From positions 372,001 through 436,000 of the forward strand of contig JAMYHL010000003.1 in NCBI GenBank assembly GCA_025531455.1: 64,000 nt of DNA. The letters run 5' to 3'. A program made the position numbers and the translations under genes. The stretch comes from Apiotrichum sp. Y4204 (lineage: Eukaryota; Basidiomycota; Tremellomycetes; Trichosporonales; Trichosporonaceae). The notes beneath the pieces were generated by a model. It made no database searches, was not told the origin of the DNA, and saw only the letters and a program-made list of their open reading frames with translations. Below, in pieces: positions 11,396-20,480 of this stretch (positions are counted from its first letter, which is position 1; each line of letters begins with the position of its first letter).

Positions 11396-12384
11396 GGGAA
11401 GATATAGAGGGGAGATTGTTTGTACGCCTATGCATACGTCCGACGGCGGGTCGCTCCGCGGGAGGGGCGAAGCGCCGGAGCGTCGGAGGTGGAACCGCGG
11501 AGGCGACTAACCCGGAAGTGGTATGGACTGCGACTAACGGATCTCTCAAAGTCTCACGCCACTGACCGGCGGGACAGAGGATGTGTACACGGATCCAAAG
11601 AAAACGCGCTTCCGGCACGTTGGCACGGTCGGAGACAGCCTCCATCGGCATGGTCTAGTCCTGGTGAAGGCGTCGTATGATCGACGAGATTAATACCGTG
11701 GAGATTAGTGGTTCAGAAGATGGTCATCCCGCCATGTTCAGCCGGAGATTCCTTTGGTCTGTATGTTTATAAGGAGATAGATCCCCCTGGTCTGTAGGCG
11801 CGAGGAAATCGAGATTGGTCTGAAATGCCCGCGAAGCCGCGGGAAGGGTGGCGGACGAATCTCGCACCACGCCATCATACCAGGAACAGAGAACCATTCC
11901 AGAAGGTCCAGAACGTCTGACGCGTGCCAAGAGCTTCACAGGGATATGCACTACGAGCTAGTCGCGTATTGTTCGAGCGCACTGACCTCTTGGACAAAGT
12001 GCGAGTTTCCGCTCGCACCGCCGCCCACGTTGGTCGGAAGTACGCCGTCGGAGCCTATCGCAACAGATACACACTTTGATTTCCCAATCTTGCCTCTATC
12101 TACCCTGTATGACGCAGTACCACGACGAACCGAAGTACCTAACTGGCCAGTAGTCGCACGAAACATCCTCCATCTTATCGCCCCTCGGGGTTGCACAATG
12201 CAGTGCCGTTGCCGTCGGAAGCTGGCTCATGCACCTGACGGCCGACCCACACGACGGGATTCACGGGACAATGGTATCCTTCCCACGCGGTGTCTCGTGA
12301 CGCGACCAAGATCCGCGGGGATGTAGTGAATTCACACACCATCATTGTGCTCAACACATCCGTCTTTCAGTCAACGGCCGATGG
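11396..12384. other. Intergenic region, 3' of MTHFR and promoter of the first Cys-rich gene
   Basis: No supported gene. The plus frame 11946-12326 lacks codon bias and motifs. The left end should hold the MTHFR 3' UTR and the right end the promoter of the secreted Cys-rich gene. Confidence 0.5.
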
Positions 12385-12391
12385 TATATAG
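12385..12391 (+). promoter_or_regulatory. TATA box of first secreted Cys-rich gene
   Basis: TATATAG lies 39 nt before the start codon, followed by a CT-rich leader. The downstream paralogue has a similar box at a similar distance, which suggests strong, regulated promoters. Confidence 0.6.
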
Positions 12392-12429
12392 TCTGCACGA
12401 TTCCATCTCTCGTCCCCCATCAACTCGCC

Positions 12430-12765
12430 ATGGTCGCCATCAAGCTCATCGCACTTACCTTCCTCGCTTCGGTGCTCGCCGCTCCCGAGGCCGCCCCCAA
12501 CGCGGCTCCCGAGGCCATTGCCGACGCCGCCCCCGAAGCCGGAGAGAACGGTATCATTCGCCCCTGCCCCAAGGGCAAGGTGCGCTGCTGCCCCGGCAAC
12601 CCCGCGTGCTACCCGCGGAGCCTCTGCCGGGTCATGCTTTGCCCGCGCCCGCCCCTTCCCAGCAGCAAGGTCCACTGCTGCTGCGACCGCACCTGTCCCG
12701 ACGACCCCTTCTGCGCAAGGGTACGCTGCCAAAACCCCAACCTCCCCCAGAACGAGGAGGCGTAA
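12430..12765 (+). CDS. Small secreted cysteine-rich protein, paralogue 1
   Basis: Single exon, 111 aa. It has a signal peptide (MVAIKLIALTFLASVLAA), then a pro-like segment of about 24 residues made of Ala-Pro/Glu-Ala units (PEAAPNAAPEAIADAAPEA), and a compact domain with 12 cysteines. The spacing is C-x6-CC-x5-C-x5-C-x4-C-x11-CCC-x3-C-x5-C-x4-C, then the tail NEEA. The two halves look like related modules (a CC or CCC cluster followed by three single Cys), suggesting an old internal duplication. The neighbour at 13854 has the same order of 12 cysteines. The X-Ala/X-Pro units resemble substrates of dipeptidyl aminopeptidases that trim secreted fungal precursors; that is inference. I recognise no named family. 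Candidates are an effector-like, antimicrobial-like or wall-associated protein; none can be chosen from sequence alone. Confidence 0.85.
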   Translation: MVAIKLIALTFLASVLAAPEAAPNAAPEAIADAAPEAGENGIIRPCPKGKVRCCPGNPACYPRSLCRVMLCPRPPLPSSKVHCCCDRTCPDDPFCARVRCQNPNLPQNEEA

Positions 12766-13794
12766 AGCGACCAAGGGTCTCTGGCAGCAGAGTGTCTTTT
12801 TGCCGGTGGAGTGAGAGTGAGTTTGTGCCTCGCGGAGGCGGAGATGCGGAAGGCGGCATGGCTGATCCAGAACAAGCATGAAAGCCATACAAGAAGGTTA
12901 AATGTCCGCTCTCCAGTTTCGTAGGTGGTAACCACTGAGGTTACGGTGTGTAGCCGTCGCTATTCATAACGCAGTCGCTTGTGGCTTCAAACCACTGTCG
13001 CTGCACGTTCCTTATGTGTATGATGTATGTTTTTGAGTTGAGGGCAGTAGTTGAGATCTGGATGATCAATATGTCAATACCGCGGAGGGCGACCTCGTCC
13101 CATGACCACTTCTGCTGCTCCGACGGCATAGGCCTCACTTTTCCGAAGGCCAAACTTCAACACGAAGCGATCTCCGTCTTTAGGTCACGTTACGCGTACA
13201 TATCCCGCCGCAGTGTCCTGTATCTCCGGACCCATAAACGTTGTCTCTGATCAGGTCTGAGCTACTCAAAGTCAGAGCGTGCGGGCAGCACCACTTGCAA
13301 TTGCAAGAATAGAAGAAAACCACTTCCATGTCTCCGCCACCTATCCTTCCCATCCCCTCTTGTACTGCTCCACGGATGGGGGTCGACACACAGCAACGGC
13401 CATTATCGCTGGTATCTAATTTTGTCTCGCCGGCAATACCGGAAACTGACTGGCCGTCGAGCCACTCAATATCCCACACTCGTGACCAGGTCAATACCTT
13501 TGTAGTTGATCATCAAGAGCCAACATCTGTGCATCTCCAGAGTAACTCCACGTCTCGTATCTGCAGTTGAGACCGCCGCAGAACTAGGCCGCCACCCCGG
13601 CTCCGCAAGAATAGGCTCGACGTGCCTCTGGGATGACGGTTGCCGCGATACCGCCGTGTCCAGAACTTCGCGTTTCTCTCCGCGTTCCACCAGTGGTGCC
13701 ATCCACGGACACTTGACACATCGGATGCTAATGTACACTCGGAATGCTGTGAGACTCGGACAACCACTGATCCACCGCAATGGCGAACATGAGG
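12766..13794. other. Spacer between the two Cys-rich paralogues
   Basis: About 1 kb with no supported gene. It holds the 3' UTR of paralogue 1 and the promoter of paralogue 2. The plus frame starting at 13506 runs into the true gene in the same frame but its upstream part has no signal peptide and no codon bias, so I do not use it. Confidence 0.55.
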
Positions 13795-13801
13795 TATATA
13801 A
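13795..13801 (+). promoter_or_regulatory. TATA box of second secreted Cys-rich gene
   Basis: TATATAA lies 53 nt before the start codon at 13854, inside GAGGTATATAAGCC. Confidence 0.65.
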
Positions 13802-13853
13802 GCCCCCTTGCAGGAGACGTATCTTACACCAGCTTCCTCCTCCGCCACTCATA

Positions 13854-14239
13854 ATGTTCTCTCTCCGCATTGCCTACCTCTTCCTCCTCGCCGTCGTCCT
13901 GGCGACGGTACTAGGCTCCCCCGTCCCTGACGCGGAGGCCAAGGCCGAGGCGGTCGCCGCCCCGCAGGAAGACGACGTCGTCAGCCCGTACTGGGGTGTC
14001 TGCCGAAAGGGCACCCGCCGCTGCTGTCGCTGGGGCCCGTGTGTCGGCCCCAAGCAGAAGTGCCCCTTCTGGTGCCCTTCGCCCACCACCAAGTGGCCAC
14101 CCATCCCCAGTCCCACCCCCACCGACTGCTGCTGCAAGCCCGGAGGCTGTGGTAAGGGAGTCTACTGCGCCGCCGTGTGGTGCCCTCCCGTGAGTTCACT
14201 GCGGGGTGGAGCTAACTGCAGAACCAGGAGACGGCCTAG
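13854..14239 (+). CDS. Small secreted cysteine-rich protein, paralogue 2
   Basis: Two exons (13854-14189, 14222-14239) give 117 aa; the 32-nt intron has a GTGAGT donor and a GCTAAC branch just before TGCAG. The last exon has only five codons, NQETA and stop, matching the NEEA tail of paralogue 1. Signal peptide MFSLRIAYLFLLAVVLATVLG is followed by an acidic Ala/Glu segment (PVPDAEAKAEAVAAPQEDD) and 12 cysteines: C-x6-CC-x4-C-x6-C-x3-C-x17-CCC-x4-C-x5-C-x4-C. Order matches paralogue 1 throughout; only loops differ, the central one being a Pro/Thr/Ser linker. Without splicing the frame would run on to 14468 with an unlike, non-secreted-looking tail. Function unknown; the pair is probably a local tandem duplication under diversifying change. 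Confidence 0.85.
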
Positions 14240-17200
14240 TCGCCACTGTCGACATGATGACAGCCAGTCCAAGACTGGACGAACATTTAGCGACCCGAAG
14301 CAGCGTGTATATGAAGAAGCCATACATAAACAAACAAGTTTCCAGAACTCAGAAGTCTTTCCCCAATTGCTTATCGTAGTACTTTATGCAGCGCTCATTG
14401 TGCCACCTGACCCGATGATATTATTGGGTTATGCTCAGCCCGGGCCGAGGAATGATGTCGTGGTTTGAACAGCCTCAAGTGCAGTCTGAAGCCAATCCCG
14501 AAGATGCTACTTTTCCTTAAGAAGGAAGATTGGAGTACACATTATGATGAAATCGAGTGTACGGCGGAGGCTCGAGAGGCGACGAGAGATCGACAGATCA
14601 AGAGTACATAGCTTGCGCACTGACAATATCAGCATCTGCTCTGCCAGGTGTATATATCCATAGAACCAGCAATGCCTGGTTCCATGACAGCCGCGTCGGC
14701 CGCGGTCGCCGGCCACACCACACATCTTGTCTTCTTCTGCCATGACCAAGCCGGCTCCCGATGAGCCGAGTATGCAACCTGAGGATTTACTGATCGCAAA
14801 GTAAGGCAGATGGGTCGGGTGCGAGCACTGTTGCGACGATAATGTCGCGTCGAGAGCGCAGCCTGAGACTTAGGTTCATTGGTCAAGTCGCCTTGCCAGC
14901 TCTCCCCGAAATGCCGCAAGATCTGGAGTAAAAACAGGCTCTGGAGTCCGTACAGCTGCTCGATGAGGCGCACACTTTCCCCGTAGGTATGAGGTGGCGT
15001 GAACTGGACAAGCTGGGGTGATGCCGGACCCCCGTGTTGCACAACCCGCATACGCGCACACCGTCTGATTCAGCCGCTACTGCCGGCCAACGGCGTTCGG
15101 AACACAGGGCCTATAGGCCTGGCAACAATCATCATTACGACGTACGACGGCGAGCACGCGAGGCTGCCAAAAATTATGATCCTACAGTAACCCCTCCTTC
15201 CCGCTACCGAACCCGTAGACCACCTCGTGTCACCATGTGACCCGCCCTTGTCAGAATCGTCAGGGCTAACCGCGGGGTCAAAACCCCGGACTTACCTTCT
15301 CGGTTTCAGCAGCTCCCAGTCATCATACCACTGGGCCACTGGGATCTGTACACTATGGTCTGGTGAAGCGCCAATTGACGCGCTTGATTTCTTTTTTGCG
15401 CCCCTCCTCTCCCCAGGGGCCCCCACACATGGGATCCAGGGTCCCCACCAAGAGCCACTGGCCACTATGACTGGGCACAAGAAGGTTTGGAAGCTCAGAA
15501 AGCAGAGTACACAGCACGCTGCACCACGGAGACTCACCTGGTTGTCTGGTGCTCTTCTTGCATCTTGGCTTCTCACTTTTCCCGCCCGACACCGCCACGT
15601 CGCAGTTTCTGAACATGACCACCACAAGCACCTTACTGTGCAGACGCACAGATCCGCAACATATGTGGTGGATTTGCAAGGTGCTGGTTGCTGTAGGCTA
15701 CGCGGAGTGTGTCTACGCGAAGCGGCCCAAAATGATGGAGTATACAGGCCGGACACAGCAATTATCCATGTGGACAGCATCCCACAAAGTGAGGGCTTAA
15801 TACTCCTGTATGATTGCACCCGCGGGCAAGACGGTGAGTCTTTCAGCATTCTCCCTACCTCGGAAACCCACACTCCCATGCCCCTCAGCGCCGGGTAAGC
15901 ACATGCGCCAAAGCGGTAAGTTGTTCATGTCCGCCCGCTTGGACCGGACAATGCGCATACACACACACAGGGATCACTGGACATTGGCACGGGGTGAGAA
16001 GGTGATGGACATGGACGAAGACGGATATGTGAGGAGTGAATGCACTTCCGATATCACAAGAAAAGCAGGTCAAGATCGGAGGACGCTTCCGATGATGGGC
16101 GCAGGTCAGAGATCACAGATAACAGGGTAGACACATCTAAATGTTGCCGGAACCGCCCGGGGTCGCGACGGACGCCCTGAGTTTGGACAGAGATCGCGAC
16201 AACGAGGGACGGGCTCGCGAGGCCGCGCACATCATCTTCCGCCGGACGTTCGGAGTCGGAGCTTCGGAGTGTTCCAGAGTTCGAGAGATGGGGATTAATT
16301 TAGGAACGAGTATGCATGGGTACGCGGCCCATGATATGGGTCCATATCCATGCATGAGTGTCCACGACAGCGGCGATGGCCGTCTGTGCGTCTACAGAAT
16401 GTCACCAGCGACGAGAGAGATAGTCCGTCCGTTCGAAATAATGATGTTCCAAAATGCATGACGCAGGAGTCAGTTGGTGCCTGAAAGGGGTGGAGGATCA
16501 GGTGAGAGGCGCTCGGGAGTTGTATATCGCACCCTGAGTGGGTCCTTTGGTGCGGATAGCCGAGGCCGATTCGCGAGGCGCACGCAGCCGAGCACCCGAA
16601 GATCCCGAGTTCGCGAGCTCGGTTCGTGGCTTGCGGGCTGCGGGTTGCGGGTTGCGGGGTTGCGGCTTTGGGAGCCCGGAACACGGTATCACGGGCGACG
16701 GAGCTCGCCTCGGTGTGCCATGGCGATGCATGCACTGAGGAAACTCCGTCGGAGATGGGGCTGGACCCAGTGAGGATGGCGGACAGCGGACGGGAGGGCT
16801 GGGCGGTGGAGATTGTGCTCGCGATTTTACCGCACACTGTATGTGGGGTTATGGGGACTCGTCTCTGCAAGTCGACCCGACACTCACCTTATATCGTCCA
16901 CTCGCTCCGTCGCCGTGATGGCTAGATATTCTGCCGGAACGGCGACTCGTGTGGCGTCAGTGGCGCTGAGTGCCTCCTGTGCATATCACTGGTGCGGGAA
17001 GTTTGGAGAGAGGTAGACAGCTCGATCAGGATACGTATGTCTTGCTCGTTTTTGGTCTGGTGATCTGGTCAAGTGGGGAGGAATGGCGGTTTAAACTAGT
17101 CAGCAGATTCAGCTGGCAGCGGCGGGATCCGTCACGTGGGGGCGGGCGGCATCATGCCGCATGCCGAGCGGAGCACGATCGTCGTCGCGGTAAGAACTGT

Positions 17201-17428
17201 TTGTTCGAACGGCTCCTGCTCGTTCCGATGCATGAGCGAGGACCTAGTTAGTCTTATCGCTATCAGTCTCAGCACGCCGCAATGCAACTAGTGTGGACGG
17301 TCATAGTGGCATACACAATGGGCTACTCGCTACCATAGTACTTCTTTCCCGTGCTCCGCACGCAAACGCAACCTAGTGAACATAATCCTCTCTCCTGCAA
17401 CTAATTTTAATATCCCGGGGCGAGAACC
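14240..17428. other. Gene-poor region between Cys-rich pair and acetyl-CoA synthetase
   Basis: I find no convincing gene. Frames such as plus 15227-15898 and minus 15292-15879 are long but lack motifs and codon bias. A TATA-like element (TATATATC, 14651-14658) precedes an ATG at 14672 that opens only 30 codons without cysteine pattern; it could be a decayed third copy, but support is weak. A tract of GCGGGTT-like units sits at about 16630-16665. The right end should contain the 3' UTR of the acetyl-CoA synthetase gene. Confidence 0.45.
16312..16355. repeat. Nested inverted repeat (ATGCATGG ... CCATGCAT)
   Basis: The outer arms ATGCATGG (16312-16319) and CCATGCAT (16348-16355) are perfect inverted copies. 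Between them CCCAT-GAT-ATGGG and TATGG-GT-CCATA give further overlapping dyads. It sits in gene-free DNA, so it could be a cruciform-prone site, a binding site array or chance. Confidence 0.6.
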
Positions 17429-20055
17429 TTACTTGTCCCAGCCCATGGAAGTGTAGACCTGGTTCTTGATGCCCTCAACAACCTCGATACGCTCAACGGA
17501 CGAAAGGTCTCCGAGAGAGTCAGCCTCGCGAGAGCAGATCTTGCGGAGCAGACGGCGGACAATCTTGCCCGAGCGGGTCTTGGGAAGGTCGGTGATGAGG
17601 AAGATGCGCTTCGGGCTGGCGAAGGGACCGATCGACTTGCGGACCTGGATGGACAGCTCCTTGGTGAGGACCTCGTCCGAAACGTTCTTGTCGAACTGGG
17701 GCTTCATCTGCACAAAGGCGTAGACGGCCTGGCCCGTAATGTCGTCGTTGCAGCCAACGACAGCGGCCTCGGCAACACCGTTGTGGCCGATGAGGGCAGA
17801 CTCGACCTCGGCGGTGGAGAGACGGTGGCCCGAGACGTTGATAACGTCGTCGACACGTCCCTTGATCCAGTAGTAGCCGTCCTCATCACGAGCGGCACCG
17901 TCACCGAAGAAGAAGTATCCGGGGTACGGCTTGAAGTAGGTGTCGAGGTAACGCTGGTGGTCGCGGTAGACGGTACGGGCAATGGAAGGCCAGGGCTTCT
18001 TGCAGACAAGGACACCCTCAACGTCGCCGCCCTCGAGGATCTTGCCGGTGGTGGGGTCAAGGATGTCGACGTCAACACCGAAGAAGGGGAAGGTGGCAGA
18101 TCCGGGCTTGGTGGAGTGGCAGCCGGGGAGGGGGGTGATCATGTGAGAACCAGTCTCGGTCATCCAGTAGGTGTCGACAATGGCACACTGTCCGCCCTTA
18201 CCGGCGAACTCGTTGTACCAGTGCCAAGCCTCGGGGTTGATGGGCTCACCGACCGAGCCGAGGACACGAAGCGACGAGAGGTCGTGGTCCTTCACGTGCT
18301 CCTCACCCATACGACGGAGGAGACGGATGGCGGTCGGGGCAGTGTAGAGCTGGGTAGCCTTCCACTTGTCAACAAAGTCCCAGTAGCGCGAGGCAGTGGG
18401 GTAGACGGGAGTCGACTCGAAGACAGTGGTGGAGGCACCGAGGGCGAGGGGACCGTAGACAATGTAGGTGTGGCCAGTGATCCATCCGACGTCGGCCATG
18501 CAGGCAAACTTGTCATCGGGGTGGACGTCAAAGACGTACTTGACGGTGAGGTAGGCACCGAGGAGGTAGCCCGCAGTGGAGTGGACGACACCCTTGGGCT
18601 TGCCGGTCGAACCCGAGGTGTAGAGGATGAAGAGGGGGTCCTCGGCGTTCATGTGCTCGCAAGGAGCGTAGGTGGGGACCTTGGCGCACTCCTCGTCCCA
18701 CCACTTGTCACGGCCCTCGGTCATAGGGACCTTGGAGCCGGTGCGGCGAAGGACAAGAACGTGCTCGACCTTGGGGCACTGGGCAAGGGCGGCGTCGACA
18801 ATAGCCTTAGTGGCGATGGTCTTGCCACCACGGCGACCCTCGTCGGTGGTGATGAGAACCTTGCATTCGCAGTCGTTGACACGGTCACGGAGCGACTCGG
18901 CGGAGAAACCGGCGAAGACGGCCGAGTGGACGGCACCGATGCGGGCACAGGCGAGGAAAGCGGCAACAGCCTGCCAGGTCATGGGAAGGCTTTCGGAAGT
19001 TAGTCAGGGTTCATTTGACTGTGGCTTTGTGGGGCCAATGAATCAATGGCACGGCGAGGAACCATAGACCACATGAGGAAAAATGTCCCCACCAATGAGT
19101 ACTCACTAGACCGAGACGGTGTCGCCCTTCTTGACGCCCCACGAGCGGAGGACATTGGCGACGCGGCAAGTCTCGTGGAAGAGCTCGGCGTACGAGATGG
19201 CGCGCGAGTCTGAGGGCTCATCGGCCTCGTAGATGATGGCGGTCTTCTCGGGGTTGGCGTAGAAGTGACGGTCAACACAGTTGTAGGCGGCGTTCAGGGT
19301 ACCCTCCGGGCTGATAGTGTGAGTAAACAATTTCCATCAAGAAAAAATAAAAGAAAGCGGGGTGGCTGGAGCAGGAATGGCGCGAGGCGCGATCCGTGTC
19401 CCATCAATGCCGCTAAGCAGCAACAAGTACATGGGGTGGATATGCGCGGGGTTGAGCGGGGAGAGTGTGATGGAGGGGTCCGGCGTTTTAGCCGCGATAG
19501 TGATCCTCCGACACCTGCTTGCTAGATGTGCTGCACTAAGGGGCCGGAGACTTGGGGCAGGGATAATTGGGCGAACCGCGAGCCGAGGTCACAACAACGC
19601 TGCCCCACAACTTGAAGACAGCGGAGAAGGATCCGACGCCGTCGCCGACACAGCCAGTCAGAGCTCGCTGATGACAGCCGAGTCCAAAGGGAGCATCGCT
19701 ACAGAAGTGCTTGCCTCGCTACCAGCCACCTCGGCTCCACACAGGCACGCCTTCCCTCGCACCAGGGAGACACGCGAAATACTCACAACCACTGGATGTC
19801 ACCAGTCTCGAAGCCGCCGGCGCTGACGGTCTTGAAGTCGGAGAACCAGTCGAGGCAGGTGCGCGCCTTGTCGGCCCACCACTTGTCCGACTCGGGGCCG
19901 ACCGACTTGTCCCACTCGGCCTTGTAGGCCTCAAAGTTGGGGCCGAGGAAGGGCTCGGGACGGCCATCCTCACCCTGGAGGCGGGGAGGAGGGGGGTACT
20001 GGTGAAGGTGACCCGGGTGGGTGTCCTTGAGCTCGGTGTGGTGAACCTCAGCCAT
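17429..20055 (-). CDS. ACS1: Acetyl-CoA synthetase (AMP-forming)
   Basis: Three exons (19787-20055, 19107-19310, 17429-18989) join in phase to 677 aa, the usual family length. It activates acetate with ATP to acetyl-AMP and then acetyl-CoA, in cytosol and nucleus. Visible motifs are the N-terminal acs segment ([14 protein letters not shown]), [20 protein letters not shown], the AMP-binding loop [12 protein letters not shown] (from about residue 281), [35 protein letters not shown], and the A10 segment [11 protein letters not shown] with the catalytic Lys near residue 633. Intron 1 (19311-19786) is 476 nt, about ten times the local norm, and sits between codons for residues near 89; intron 2 (18990-19106) is 117 nt. 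Start at 20055 gives the standard [13 protein letters not shown] N-terminus. A 406-aa frame on the other strand is a shadow of strong codon bias. Confidence 0.97.
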
Positions 20056-20480
20056 GATAGTTGCGACGTGAAGAGGTTACTAGATGGGGGAGATGGGGGG
20101 AAGAGGGGGGGCGATGGTGACGACGAGTGGGGGAGGGGGTGATTATATTATAAGAGGATCGCAGGAGGGTGTGGGGTGGGAGGGGGGGGGCGGGGGGATA
20201 GAGTACGGTCAATTTGGGTTGTGCGATTGTTCCGGCTGGATGGGATGCAGGGTTGCCTGCTGGCTGTTGGCTGGTGGATGGTGGATACCTGGCTGGATAC
20301 CGTCTGAGCGCCAGGTCATGAGGGTCATGAGCGGCATGAGAGGAGGGAAGGGGGGGAGGGGCAGTGGCAAGCTGGCAGGGCGGTACGGCGGCAGGGCAGG
20401 GCGGGGTAGCAGAGTGGAGTGTGGGGTTGGGCGCGTGTACGTGTGCTTGTGGGGGGGCTTACGGGGCTACGGGGCTACAG
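20056..20480 (-). promoter_or_regulatory. Acetyl-CoA synthetase promoter: G-rich on plus strand, with TATA-like element
   Basis: The plus strand shows dense G-runs (20086-20196 and 20340-20470), so the coding-direction strand is a C/T-rich leader and promoter, common for strongly expressed fungal genes. A TATA-like stretch (TTATAATATAA on the minus strand, 20143-20153) lies about 90 nt upstream of the start codon. Several runs of four or more G in short range could form quadruplexes. Confidence 0.55.

Noticed and set aside
13506..14468. Long plus frame of 320 codons spanning the second Cys-rich gene
   Set aside because: Its N-terminal 116 residues precede the TATA box and signal peptide, and its tail is the unspliced read-through of a 32-nt intron; the spliced 117-aa model matches its paralogue.
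14651..14764. Possible third Cys-rich paralogue behind a TATA-like box
   Set aside because: The ATG at 14672 opens only 30 codons with one cysteine and no pro-segment; at best a decayed fragment.
15250..15300. T-arm-like CGGGG-TCAAAAC-CCCG
   Set aside because: The loop lacks TTCRANNC and no other tRNA arm is found around it.
17783..19003. Plus-strand open frame of 406 codons, Val/Gly/Asp/Glu-rich
   Set aside because: It lies wholly antisense to acetyl-CoA synthetase and mirrors its strong third-position C bias; it has no domain of its own.
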